DNA from: Pyrenophora tritici-repentis
Taxonomy: Eukaryota > Ascomycota > Dothideomycetes > Pleosporales > Pleosporaceae
Assembly (NCBI RefSeq): GCF_003171515.1
Contig: NC_089390.1
Span: forward strand, 9,614,274-9,678,273
Direction: 5' to 3'
Length of the DNA: 64,000 nt
The stretch's first letter is position 1; each line of letters begins with the position of its first letter. The position numbers and the translations under genes were made by a program. Shown piece by piece: positions 1-10,399 of this stretch. The notes below the pieces were generated by a model, which searched no databases, was not told the DNA's origin, and saw nothing but the letters and a program-made list of their open reading frames with translations.

Positions 1-11
1 AAGTATGAGTT

Positions 12-1740
12 CTAGCGCGTAACAACAGGCTTAACGACCTTAAGAATCTTACGATCTTTAGCGGACAAGTCAGCGTTTGCGCGGTGTTGGAAATTAATAA
101 AAAGCTTATGCTGCTGTGGTGTTTTAATGTAGTTGATAACGTCAAGCAGCACGCCGAGGGGACCATCTTTACGCCACTCTCTCATAAACCTCACCTCGTC
201 GCTAAGCTCCTTAGGCGCATTGTCATACGCCTGCTGATTGTTACCCCAAAGGAGCGTCTGCCCAATAAGGTTGAGTGTATGGGGACCGCAGCGGAGGCGG
301 CGGTGGACTAGCAAGAAGTCGTAAATCTCTGCAACTACAGCAATAGCGGTGTCGTTGTTAGCCGCGTTGTTAAGTACAAAGTAACCTAACTTAGCGCTAT
401 CAACACTAAACTGCCGCAACGTTTAGTTAACAACCTCAGCTATCCTTACGCCTGTATAGGCACCTGTAAGCTGAGGAAGCGCAATAGGCAGATCTGTAAG
501 CCCGCCTAATGAGCTCACAAAGTGCGCAACAACGCCTAAGAAGCCTCACTTGCCTCCTTGCATTGTCCACCCGTCAAAGCTTATGTGTATCTTACTTAGC
601 GCGTTAGACAGCTCAACAGTAATACGGGGTTGCAGGTAGTTGTAGAGACGCATAACGTACCTTGAGACACTGTTGTGGCTTGTCTATAGCGTAGTTACTA
701 CCTCTAGGTTGGCTGCCTCTAACATAGCTCGAAACTCCGGGCGCTTAAACTTAGATAGTGAGTAGTTGCCTTCGACAAGCTAAGTGACTGCCTTAAAGCG
801 AAACAGCTGTACGTCAAAGCTAGTGAGGGCGTTGTGTACATCCTAAGGCACCTTGCCGCCTGCCTTGTAGTATGAGCGTAGGGTGTGTTCCGTTGTACTT
901 ACTGCTAGAGCCGCAGGTTTTTTAGGGTTGTAGATCTAGTAGGTGGTGTTAAGGTGACGCGCTGCTGTCGACGGCGAGGTAGTAGTGTCGTAGATGCCGC
1001 TGCAGGCTTTGTGATACCAAAGATGGCAGATTTTGCACACAAAATAGACCTTGCTGCTGAGCTAAGGGGCAGTAGAGTTGATGCGATAACCGTACGCATA
1101 GATCCAGCTTTTCTTATACTTCTGCGGCATAAGCGGTGCCCTGTAACTAGGCAGCCTTAGCTAGATAATATTATCGAAGTTGTCAGCAAATCGCGTGTCA
1201 AATCCTGCCGCCAGCGCCTGCCCTACTGTGCTGTTTTTATTAGCTGAAGCAACTGTAGGAGCGCGCGAGGCGGCGGTAGGTGCAACAATAGCCTCCTCTA
1301 GCTGCGATTCACGCAGCTCAAGCTCGAACGCGTTATCCTTAGATAGCGATTGACTCCCTTGCTAGCTAGTAGCAAGCAGCGCGCGTGGGGAGGACAGACG
1401 CATTAGCGCAGGCGTTGATAATGTAGGTGGTGTTTGACGCGCTGGCGTTGTTGGTGCAGCTACCCGCGCGCGCTTTGTTAGACGAATTTCTGGCGTTGCA
1501 AAGTCAAGCTGGGCTTGCCTGACCTTTTTAGTAAGTTTAGTCGTACGCTTAGGGTGCGTCATGGCGGCGTTAGGGGACAAATAGAGGGAAAATTATGGGT
1601 TGCTCGTATCTACAGACGCGCTTACTACGGTAGTCAGCGTTCCTACAAAAAGACGCTTATAAATCAGGTATTACAACACGAAATTTTTTTAGCTTTAGAA
1701 GATTCTTCAGCAAATGTTAAGCCCTATTAGGCACCCTAAA
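12..1740 (-). pseudogene. hAT-family transposase relic (C-terminus beyond window start)
   Basis: The minus strand carries a broken hAT transposase. Recognisable blocks, from N- to C-terminus, are a BED-type zinc finger region near 950-1130, the stretch 'FDGWTMQGGK' then a stop then 'GFLGVVAHFV' near 520-600, 'LPIALPQLTGAYTG' near 450-490, and the longest open piece at 12-419 with 'LGYFVLNNAANNDT' and 'EWRKDGPLGVLLDVINYI'. These match fungal hAT elements. In-frame stops (for example TGG to TGA after GGK, and a TAA before 'TLRQF') and frame breaks show it is dead. The stops fit C-to-T transitions on one strand or the other. The catalytic C-terminal part would lie left of base 1. Confidence 0.75.
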
Positions 1741-1750
1741 ACTTCAATAC

Positions 1751-1890
1751 AATCAGGCCTTTCAGGCCGTTCAATCAGGCCTTCACCCTCGGCTTGAACG
1801 GCCTGCAAAATTTGGGAGGTCTGGCTTGAATTGAACGGACTGATCACGTGTCAGGCCGAACAATCCGTTAACGGGAAACTGACGGATTGT
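1751..1890. repeat. Subterminal inverted repeats at probable 5' end of the hAT relic
   Basis: A 12-bp perfect inverted repeat, CAGGCCGTTCAA (1763-1774) and TTGAACGGCCTG (1794-1805), is followed by further copies of a TTGAACGG/CAGGCC motif to about 1860 and by an 8-bp inverted pair, CAATCCGT (1861-1868) and ACGGATTG (1882-1889). Such motif-dense ends are usual for hAT termini. The Gag reading frame to the right loses its family similarity at about 1900, so the element end is probably near 1890. The other end and the target duplication are outside the window. Confidence 0.45.
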
Positions 1891-3440
1891 TGACATGTCT
1901 GATCTGCAGAACCTCGTGTAGTCCCTTGTCGGGGTTCTCTGTGCGGGTGCGAGCGAAGGTTGTAGTCGTCCAGTCTGTGTAGTAGTGCTGGTGATGGACG
2001 TCATGGTCGAAGTGGTTTTTGATTGCCATGTACGCATCAGCAAAGCTGTCATCTCTCTCTACAACCTGTATGTAGAATGTCTCTGCACGCCCGGTAAGGA
2101 TACGGGGAAACACTGCGTGAAACTGCTCTTCTTGGATATCTACCTGCCAGCAGATGCTGAAGAAGATCTTGATCTTATCGTCTAGGAGATCGTACGCATT
2201 CCCTGTATACTTGTTGCTATTGTCCCATAGCTTAGAGAACTGCGTGATCGTATTAGCGTCGAGTCGATCGTTGCGGGACCATCGCGGCGGTAGCGTCTTG
2301 TACGGGTCGTATGGTAGTTCGGGTGGTCTGTTAGGGACGCGGTTCGTTGGCTGTTGCGGAAATGGCGTGACTTCGCGATATGCAGTCGCTGGCGGCCGTG
2401 TCTGTAGTTGCGCACGCCCTTGTTGCGGCTGCGCGGCCTGCTCCCACAGTTGTCGATGCTGAGGCCCTTCCAGCGTACCGCTCATGTGTAGCGGCTGTTG
2501 TGGCTCTATTGTTTGGGAACGGCTCTGGACGCCTTGTCTCACTCTATACTGCTCTTGTTGCTCGCCCTGCGACGGTCGTTGTAATTGCGACGGCTGTGGT
2601 ACTTGCGGTGGCTGTTGTAATTGCGGCGGTTGTTGTAATTGCGGCGGTTGTTGTACTTGCGGTGGTTGTTGTACAGCTAGATAGACTGTGTGCTGAGTGT
2701 CCTGTTGGCGTTTATTGCTCTGCTGGCGCTGGTACGCTTCGGACTGTTGGTCGAATTTCATGGCTCGAAACTCTGCTGGTTCCCATTCAAGAGTATTCTC
2801 TATACCTAGAATGTTGTAGAGAGAGTCCGCCACCCTGGCGTGATTGTTGCCAGTGTATACTCCCCGGTGTCGTAGCACACTCTTAAGAGACCTTAGTGTA
2901 CCACGCTTAACCTTGCTAAATAGCTCCTTCGTCCATCCTTCAAAGTCCCATTTGTAGTCAATGAAGAGGTCATCGTCCCAGGCCATTGACACATTGTAGT
3001 CGTGGATAGCTTTAGCGACCCACGTTGTTGCGTGTGTCTCATTTGCGTTCGCCGGTGCGGGTACGCCCCAGAGAGCTGTATTGATGACCTTGAGTGCAAC
3101 TGTGTATGGACAGTTTTCCATAAGTTGTTCCGCGGTAAATTTGGCCCATGGTGAGTCTGAGAGGTGTTCTGATTGCTTATTCTGTAGTTGATTCTGAGCT
3201 TTAGCAGAGTCTACAGAGCTTATTTCGCTTTAGTTATCCGCTATCTTGCTAGCGGGTGTTGACGCGTTGTCGGTGTTGTTGTCTCGCTGGTTGGTCGTGC
3301 CAGCGCTTGTTGTTGTACGTGATCGGATCGTCCGGAGACGCTCGTACGGTTGAGTTGTATTGCGTTGCTGACGCGCTCTGTGTTCGCGGATTAAGCTAAA
3401 CCAGCAGCTGTAGAGGGAGGTTAAGAGTGCTTTGTGTTAT
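1868..3440 (-). pseudogene. Retrotransposon Gag-like protein relic, Gln/Pro-rich
   Basis: An open frame of 417 codons (1868-3121) continues upstream, without a start, to about 3430, broken by a TAA near 3225-3235 that fits CAA to TAA. The middle is a Gln-Pro-rich tract. The C-terminal half ('YDPYKTLPPRWSRNDRLD', 'FSKLWDNSNKYTG', 'FHAVFPRILTGRAE') resembles Gag of fungal LTR retrotransposons. The protein stops making family sense at about 1900, where the hAT end begins, and no protease or polymerase follows. The simplest reading is that the hAT interrupted this element. It could be mistaken for a host gene because the open frame is long. Confidence 0.65.
2570..2680. repeat. 18-bp tandem repeat coding the Gag Gln-Pro tract
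   Basis: Units of 18 bp with the core TTGCGGCGGTTGTTGTA are repeated about six times with a few substitutions. On the minus strand they code for QQPPQL/QQPPQV hexapeptides inside the Gag relic. The stretch will cause spurious low-complexity matches. Confidence 0.7.
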
Positions 3441-3903
3441 CTCTGCCTCGCTCTGTTCTTAGCACAGAATCTTCTCCCGGGAGTATAACGTCGTGCGTCA
3501 GGGAGTTCGTCGAAGATGCGGTCTGTCTCTTCTACCTTGCTGTCTGTGATCGCCTTAAGCAATCACTGATCAGTGTTGGAAGGTCTATAGCACTAGTGCT
3601 GAAAGGAAATGACGATAACTAGGAGTGCATTCTGTTCGGTGATGGTGATTGATTTATTACGAATACAGCTGCTACGAAGGTATACCTAAGCTCTGCGCAA
3701 GGTGGGCCGAAGTCGGGCCGAAGTGTCCAGCAGCCGACGTCTCTACCGATACTCACGATCCGACAGTTAGAGTCTTTTAAAGTTGTAAATAAAGTAATAC
3801 TTTCTTACCTCTTTTAAAAAGAGGTTTAACAATTGGATTTAAGACCTCTCGTATATATCTTGTATTTGTAAAGCTTCTCGGTTCTTGTGGCGTTCTAGTT
3901 ATA
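3441..3903. other. No gene: leader or LTR-like DNA beside the Gag relic
   Basis: No open frame with recognisable content is present. The DNA becomes AT-rich after 3770. It probably belongs to the 5' leader or LTR of the retrotransposon that supplied the Gag relic, but I could not find a second LTR copy in the window to prove it. Confidence 0.3.
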
Positions 3904-5758
3904 ACGTACCTCACGGGTGGGCTGGCCACACGGGTGGGCTGGCCACCTTTGCCAAGCCCCCACCAAAACTACGACTATACACAATAGTATAGCACCGTCC
4001 AGGACTGTTATAGAGAATCGTAATAGGCTATTCTACTTAGAATCTATCACTGCTTCTTGCCTACATGTGCGCGCATTGTGCCCAGCCTTACCGCAGCGTC
4101 CACAGCGCCTTTGAGTTGGCTCGCTGCCCTCAGCGCGCGCGCTCTTCTTCGCCTTCTTCCCATCACTACGCGCTGCAAACTCCTTCAAGGTAGTTAAGCG
4201 CAGGCCCTCTTCAGCCGTAAGAGTACCCTCAGCCTGTATACGCTTTCTCTTGCGCGCTTTACGGCGTGAGGCGGCCTCATTAGCTGCCTGAAGCTCCTTG
4301 ACTTGGTTGCTCATCAACACTAAGGAATGCGCCATCATCTCCGCGCCTTTAGCAAGCTTTTCAACTGCCTTAACTATGTGGGTAGGTGAGCTATTAACGT
4401 GCCTTTGAATCCTCTCTCGAATCAGCGTCGATTGCGACCCAAATTCTAGGGTATTGCTTGGGGTTTTAGACACCCAGGGCGCGACGTCGGTAGTAGGTGG
4501 TGTAGGCGTACGCAGGCGGACATCAAGCTTCGATATCACCGCCTCTGGGTTAAGTGGGACCAAGCCAGCACCTCGAAAGGCTCCCTAGATATTGCTTTTA
4601 GTAATCGCGTCCTTAAAAGCACCTATAAAGCAGGGCAGGAACTTAAGTTTAGTGATGTGGTTGATCTTGTTGCGCATCAGGTTCTCAGCTTGGCGCCCGT
4701 ACGCCTTCTTAAGCGGCGAGAAACAACCTACGTCAAGAGGCTGCAGGAGATGCGACGAGTGAGGAGGCATACAGAGAGTGATAATCTTGTTCTCCTTGCA
4801 GTACTGCTGGAATTCGAGCGAGTTGTGGCTCTCGTGGCCATCAATAACGAGCAGACGATAGCTTCCCACAGTCCTCCTCTTTGTGTGCGCATCAAAGTGC
4901 TTTAACCACTCAAGACTAAGCGTATTTGTTGTCCAGCCGTTCTCAGAGACTGCAATAACCCAATCGTAAGGTAGATTATCCTCCTTATACCACGCAGAGA
5001 GGTGGTTCTTGCCTTGGAAGATAATAAAGGGTGGGATTGCCCACCCTATCGCGTTGACGCCCTGGATCATAGTGGTCCACTCCCGATTACCCTGCTGAAC
5101 GCTCTTTAGCTGTCCTCGACGCTTGGAGCCTGTAACAACTGCGCCTGTTGATATTATGCCTATCAGGAAGCTAGCCTCGTCAAAATTGTAGGTATCTTTA
5201 TCTAGGATGCCGTACTTCGCCTTCGTGTTCTCCACCAGCCTAAACTAGTCCCTAATAACCTAAGGATCCTCGCACAGAGCTCTCTTGTAGTCGTACTTGC
5301 GATTAAACTTGACTTTAAGCTTAGGTCTGCGCCTAACGAACGTACTGGCCTAGTTTACGCCAACCTGGCCTAGATGACGCTCAGCGCGCAAAGAATTGGC
5401 CATATTAGCCACAGCAGCGAGCCGGGGAGGAAATCCTTGCGCGTCAAGGTCAAGTATATACTGAACAATTACATCCTCCTCTGTCTTAAGCAGCTTCATT
5501 GATTTAGGCGTGCAATCGCGTATAAACGTCGTTCCAGCGCGTCTGGTGCTTAGCGTAGATCTAGGAATCCTGTATATCCTTGCAGCGCGTCTTTGAGATA
5601 GTGTCGCGTCGCGTTCGATAGCCTGCAGCGCAAGCTGTAATCTGCTCTCTTGAAGAGCTGGTAGCTCGTCCTGTTGTTGTTGCATCGCGATGTAAAGTGA
5701 GGTAGGATGGTTTTTGGTGGGGGCTTGGCAAAGGTGGCCAGCCCACCCGTGAGGTTGT
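3904..5758 (-). mobile_element. Pogo-like (Tc1/mariner superfamily) DNA transposon with terminal inverted repeats
   Basis: The ends carry the same inverted sequence, starting ACGTACCTCACGGGTGGG on the left and ACAACCTCACGGGTGGG on the right when read inward, and continuing through GGCCACCTTTGCCAAGC to CCCCCACCAAAA. TA dinucleotides at 3902-3903 and 5759-5760 fit the TA target duplication of this superfamily. The left end has an internal tandem duplication of the unit CACGGGTGGGCTGGCCA that the right end lacks. The element encloses one broken pogo-type transposase on the minus strand. It is non-autonomous as it stands. Confidence 0.8.
4033..5685 (-). pseudogene. Pogo-like DDE transposase, broken by four in-frame TAG codons
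   Basis: Three open pieces form one protein in the same frame. The N-terminal helix-turn-helix/CENP-B-like part is at 5350-5685, the DDE_1 core at 4585-5235 and the C-terminal tail at 4033-4563. The three catalytic aspartates are visible in 'YNFDEASF', 'LLVIDGHESHN' and 'LLQPLDVGCF'. The tail ends in a CCHC knuckle, 'CGRCGKAGHNARTC'. The breaks are TAG codons where the family has Trp or Gln: VGVN*AST, EDP*VIRD*FRL and SNI*GAF. All fit TGG to TAG or CAG to TAG. The active-site residues survive, so the damage looks recent. Confidence 0.8.
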
Positions 5759-5760
5759 TA

Positions 5761-6325
5761 CGAACCTGTGGGAAGGGGCACGGCGGTTAAGTTAAGGAGC
5801 GTCGGCGGGATAGCTGACCCCTCCATATGTGACACGGGAACTTAATCACGTGACCTCCTCGGCTTGGCATGCACGAGGAAAGGTCTTGGCACACTCCTCG
5901 TACATACGCCACCGAGGAGTACTCCTCGCGCGTCAGCCACCGAGGAATCCTCGGACTCCTCTGAGCGAGGACAGCGAGCACCATAGGTATATAGCATTAG
6001 GCAATGAGCTTCTATAGCTCATTGTGTTCAACTTCGAAATCTAAGGATTAGTACTTGATTCTCAACTCCCCGTATATTACATCGATCTACCAATCGTGCT
6101 ATACACCCTCGTGTCCATCGCATCACTCTATCCCCGAGAACCAACCCAAGATCATCTTCGGACGACCTTCACAGAGGTACGTTAATTTTTTTTCAGAACT
6201 TTTTATACGCTCACTAAAAAGTTGTAGCTGCATTAAACTAGGATATTTTTTATCTCTATATTTACTGCTACTTATCTTCTCCTAAGTGCTTACTAAGCAG
6301 ATATATTAGGACGCTCACCTCAAGA
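5761..6325. repeat. LTR-like or other repeat DNA with a perfect 16-bp palindrome
   Basis: No gene. From about 5829 (TGTGACACGGG...) the DNA looks like a solo LTR or promoter region. It contains a perfect 16-bp palindrome, CGAGGAGTACTCCTCG (5913-5928), a related near-palindrome around 5942-5956, and several CTCCTCGG motifs. The 3' boundary is unclear, and no second copy lies in the window. The identification as an LTR is a guess from composition and the TG start. Confidence 0.3.
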
Positions 6326-6495
6326 TAGACTCCGCAACAATCAATTCAATCCGGTCACTCTCCTAGACCCACTTACCTATCTAGGTAGGGCTTAAACTCC
6401 TATAGGTAACTACTAGGCTTAAAGCGGTAATCAATCAATCCAATCTGAACCTTCTAGGACCCACTTAATTGATTGTTGCGGACTGTGCCTCAAGA
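6318..6495. mobile_element. MITE copy 1 (162 bp) with 8-bp target duplication CCTCAAGA
   Basis: The element occupies 6326-6487. Its ends are 21-bp inverted repeats with three mismatches, sharing the core CCGCAACAATCAATT. CCTCAAGA occurs directly on both sides (6318-6325 and 6488-6495), an 8-bp target duplication as made by hAT transposases. The same 162 bp occurs base for base at 28187-28348 with a different 8-bp duplication. It has no coding capacity, so it must move in trans. Confidence 0.93.
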
Positions 6496-7109
6496 GGAAG
6501 TTTGTCAGATATTCACTCTTATCTGGAATACTGATGAAATGGGTAATGATCGTGATGATATTGATTATTGATTGTGTTTTTGGTTCTGTCTACGGTTGTG
6601 GGCACACCTGGGGGGTGCCAAGCCTTCCTGTGATCCGATTGGCTCTCTCAGATGCCGGGTCGCGCTAGTCTAACCCAGCGTCTGTACGCTCTCATCTTCA
6701 ACAGTGCTATTATCTGACAAAGTTCTTAGCTTTCCAAAACACTAAAAATTATAGTTCTAGCTAGTCTAGTTGTCTAGATATATAGCTTTAAAAAAGGTAG
6801 CTTTTTTAATGTTGTTTTCTTTTTGTCACCCTACTGTATGTATTCCCAACCTAAGACATCTCTTATTTGCAAAAAGACTAACTATCTCGTCCAGTTCACT
6901 ACGTCGCCCAGTTCCTGCCCTGGCATAGGTACTTTGTGCATCTCTACGAGACACAAATCAACAACTGTGGCTACACCGGGCCAATGGTGTAAATTCTCGC
7001 CTACTCCATATGCAGACTTAAACAAACCCGGCTAACACGGACCTTGCAGCTACTGGGACTAGACACTCGACGTAGCAGACGTCCCCAACTCGGAGATATT
7101 CGATGCCGA
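6496..7109. other. No gene: AT-rich repeat-derived DNA
   Basis: I see no supported coding region. A stretch near 6597-6705 begins TGTGGGCACACC and ends TTCAACA and could be part of an LTR. The rest is AT-rich filler between mobile elements. Confidence 0.3.
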
Positions 7110-7245
7110 CCACGGCTTTGGCGGTATTGTGGTTTTCGAAATACCTTGAGCCGCCTGGATCTGGTTAGCTTGGTGCCCAAGAACATCAACTCCCATAGTA
7201 ATTTGTTAGTAAATTAATGCAGCAGCCGTTTCCCACCTCCAGAAG
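7110..7245. repeat. Left arm of the long inverted repeat
   Basis: This arm pairs in inverted orientation with 10400-10535. The match is strongest from the run coding TCGAAATACCTTGAGCC to the run TAGTAATTTGTTAGTAAAT and fades on both sides. Confidence 0.7.
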
Positions 7246-7336
7246 CCCATGAAGCTAGTCCTGTACTCTAAATCGTTCGTGTATAGCGTTTTGTTTGTGT
7301 GGAGCTTGTTGCGAGCTCAATCTAGCTGCTGTTGGG

Positions 7337-9030
7337 ATGCCGCCCAAGCGCCAGCGTAAGCCGAAGCAGCCATTCGATCAAGGCGTTAACCCGTCCTCCC
7401 AGAAGCGTAGAGCGCCAGCAACTAGACAAAATCCTACCCATTTAACGCCTAAACGTGTCCGCCGTGAGGCGCTGCCGTCGCCTCCAGCGACTGCCCCGCC
7501 GCGCCGTCAAAGCCCGTTGTCCGAGCCTGAGCTGCAAGCCACCCAAACAGCTGCCTCCGCGCAAGCTGAAGATATCGTTGGCGAGGATGAGGATACTTTC
7601 GAGGATGGAGATGGCGATCCGCTGCCTGAGGATGAGGATGAGATCGCTGCTAAGGGCGCTGCCGGTAGTGTTGAGGATGAGGGAGAGCCAGCGTACCGAC
7701 GTCAAGAAGGCACTCCATGGCTGCCTCGCTCATCGCAAGCGCTAGAGGATGAGGTTAATCCTGTACTGCGCGTTAGGTGGAGGGCTTGCCTTGGTGGTGA
7801 TATGGAGAAACACTTTATTCCTGAAGCTGCCGATAGCGAGCACGGCGTACGGCTGTACTCGCTGCATTTCGACGACCTATGGCAGTGGGTAGATGACGTT
7901 GTTGCAGAATTACGGCCAAAAAGAGCGAAGATCTCATCTGTTTGCACTGTTGTTTACCCAGCTAAGCAGGCCAAACGCGAGCGCGCGATAAAGCGATTGC
8001 GGCGAGGTGTTGATGCAACGTGGAATAGCTTTCAGCGCCTTGTTGTAGAGGTTGATAACTATGTCAGCGAGCCAGTAAACGTCGATTTCGAGCTCATCTT
8101 GGCTGAAATTCCAGGGAGCAGCAGCCGTTGCCAACGGTTGTCGACGGTCCTCGTCGACGCACCGCAACGGTGATTCAAGAGGAGGGGCTTGCTGGTGTAA
8201 TAGCAGCTGAACAAGCAGGTAGCGGGCATGCTATTGCTATCCGGGATAGATGGCGCTGTACAGATACCCATTGCGAGAACTATCCTTATTGCTGCTGGAT
8301 GGCGCCAACAGCGAGGCAGCCAGCGCGCTTCGAAGATCACCTCTTTGTCAACGGCAACATTATCTCCATGTGGGCAAGAGCAATTACAGCGAGAAGGGCA
8401 ACGTACGATGAGCCATCTGATGATGTACGGCTTGCAATTTTGAGAGCAAAGGACCTGCGGGTGCATGAGAAAACGCGCAAGTTGCGGGCGGCTGGAGATG
8501 GCGACGATGATATCAAAAGCTTAACAAAACTGCTCATCGTTGGACAGCTTGAGCGGATGAACAGGCAACCTCAACAGGAGTCTAACTTGCAGGCAGCTGC
8601 ACCAACGATAACAAGAGCTGAGGTATCTAGTGCATCTCAGTGGGCGCCTATCCGATATGATCATGAGCAGGAGATTAACGAGCATACTAGTAATTTCTTT
8701 AACTACCTTAAGTTAAAATTTCCTACAGTTGGAGAGGACATTAACGAGCTTTATAAGACTCTTGTTATTGACGGAGCTATGGATATCAACCTCTTGATGC
8801 AGCCATCTGGTGATATCTTGAAGTTGTGGACGCAGCATTTCAAGCAGCCTCCTGGCTGGTTTTTCACGCTACAAAACACTGCAAAAGAATGGCAAGCTGG
8901 GTACCAGGGTCTCACAGATCGTAACTGGAGACGAGTCGAACGTTGTAAGAAAAGAGAAGAGATTGCGCGCAAGAAATTGGTGGTTGAACCGTCTAGCAGT
9001 GTTGTGGAGGATGATGGCGAGAATGCTTGA
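7337..9030 (+). pseudogene. Unknown protein beside IS630-like transposase; frameshifted
   Basis: From the ATG at 7337 an open frame runs to 8173 (MPPKRQRKPKQP...), with a basic start, an acidic Glu/Asp-rich middle and a Trp-containing block, 'YSLHFDDLWQWVDDVV'. A second frame, minus one relative to the first, runs on to 9030. The two overlap between about 8107 and 8170, so a single-base change there would give one protein of about 565 residues. The second part has a Cys-rich block, 'CTDTHCENYPYCCW', followed by 'VNGNIISMWARAI' and 'DDVRLAILRAKD'. I recall similar blocks in expanded fungal families of unknown function but assign no activity. It lies tail-to-tail with the transposase inside shared inverted repeats, so it may be a transposon accessory protein. 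Confidence 0.55.
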
Positions 9031-9288
9031 AGCTTAGTGGCCTGAGCGTTTTTGGTGACAGCGGCCCGTGCCCGCTATAGTGTTGAGGTTTTTCAGGCGT
9101 TTCAAATGCGCTGCAACAATAGTCTATTTGGATAGCCCTATGTACAACACTACAACGTTATGCGATTATAACAGGTTAACTTCCTAAGATAGTTCTATAT
9201 GTATAGAAATAGCTCTTATTTTTTTAGAATTATTAAATCGCTTTTGTGGGTTGCGCATTAAGGTGTAATCGTTCGCATTTGTATGGTA
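9031..9288. other. No gene: spacer between two convergent ORFs
   Basis: AT-rich spacer between the stop codons of the unknown protein and the transposase. Nothing else is visible. Confidence 0.5.
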
Positions 9289-10308
9289 TCATCTACCTAT
9301 AGAAACGTACTGTGGCATCCATTTAAAAGCACAATTAATAGGGATAGCCACACCTATGGAACCAGCTTCTGCAGTTAATATTACAGCACACCAGCTGCGC
9401 TGCATACTCAAGAAAGACCCAAAGTCAATGAAGTTCTCCGCTTGCGCTGAATTCCTTTTCATCCACCCCTTGAGCTGCTTAAAGCTCTTCTCGATGGGGT
9501 TGAAATCTGGTGAGTATGGCGGCAGATACTCAAGGAGTACTCCAGCACTTTGGCAAAGCACCCGTACACGCTCTGATCGATGGATGGAGGCGTTATCAAG
9601 CACGATTACTGAGGCTGGCCCTGGGTGAGGATTGCAGAACGGCAGCACTTGAAACTCTAAGAAGTCTTCTAGGATCTCAGATGTAATCGCGCCTTGAAAG
9701 ATCTTATAGCTTATGTAGCCATCTATCGTCATGGCTGGCAGCAGCGACCACCGTTCTGATCGCCTGAAGCTGTGTGATAGCTCCACCGGCTCCCCGATTG
9801 GAGACCAGCCATACTTGCGGTCGCCCGTACGCTCATTGCAGGCGCTCTCGTCCAACGCAACGATCTGCTCCGCCTTATAGTGTTGCGCCATCCTGGCAAG
9901 ATAGAGGCGGCGGAGTGGCTCACTCTGCTCCTTTGCCCGCTTTGTTGCAAGCTTGCGAGACCATCTCATCTTCTCTAGCTCTCGGTAAACGCTCGCAAGG
10001 CTTATCCTAACGTCGTACTCGTCGTACAAGAAGTCCCTCATCTCATCCATGTATGCGCCCGGTGAGCCATTGAGGTATGCCTGAAGGCCTTCGCGCTGAG
10101 CTTGCCGGAGTATAGATGGCCGCCCAAGTCGAACGCAGCGCGGCGGATAAGGCACGCCCCAAAACTCTAAGCTCAACCTCAGCTTTGCTACTGTGTTACG
10201 GCTCGCACCTGTAGCTCTAGAGATGGCTCGATCACTTTCGCAGGCAGCAATTCGGTCGAGGATAGCCTGGAGAACAGCGGGCTGCAAGCGGTGGCCGGTG
10301 CCTGGCAT
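9289..10308 (-). CDS. IS630/Tc1-like DDE_3 transposase, intact
   Basis: An uninterrupted frame of 339 residues starts at the ATG at 10308 (MPGTGHRLQP). It cuts and joins transposon ends in the nucleus. Order of parts: N-terminal helix-turn-helix (residues 1-60, 'DRAISRATGASRNTVAKL'), a linker with a second HTH, then the RNase-H-like DDE_3 core. The first acidic residue is in 'IVALDESACNERTG', the second in 'VIVLDNASIHRS' and the third in 'SPDFNPIEKSF'. Length and motifs are normal for fungal IS630-like enzymes. Unlike the elements around it this frame has no stops, which suggests it is young or escaped RIP. Confidence 0.88.
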   Translation of the reverse strand: MPGTGHRLQPAVLQAILDRIAACESDRAISRATGASRNTVAKLRLSLEFWGVPYPPRCVRLGRPSILRQAQREGLQAYLNGSPGAYMDEMRDFLYDEYDVRISLASVYRELEKMRWSRKLATKRAKEQSEPLRRLYLARMAQHYKAEQIVALDESACNERTGDRKYGWSPIGEPVELSHSFRRSERWSLLPAMTIDGYISYKIFQGAITSEILEDFLEFQVLPFCNPHPGPASVIVLDNASIHRSERVRVLCQSAGVLLEYLPPYSPDFNPIEKSFKQLKGWMKRNSAQAENFIDFGSFLSMQRSWCAVILTAEAGSIGVAIPINCAFKWMPQYVSIGR

Positions 10309-10399
10309 CGCGATGAGATGGGCTCGAGAAAATTGCAACACCAAAAACGCGAGTCAGTAGAGGCGATCGCAGCAAACAATGAACTTCAAATACGTTGTG

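Noticed and set aside
2380..2886. Plus-strand hydrophobic ORF of 168 codons
   Set aside because: Shadow of the Gln/Pro-rich minus-strand repeat; the Val-rich translation is an artefact of the 18-bp repeat.
1868..3121. Long 417-codon ORF as a host Gln-rich gene
   Set aside because: Its C-terminal half matches retrotransposon Gag, it has no native start, and it is cut at a transposon end.
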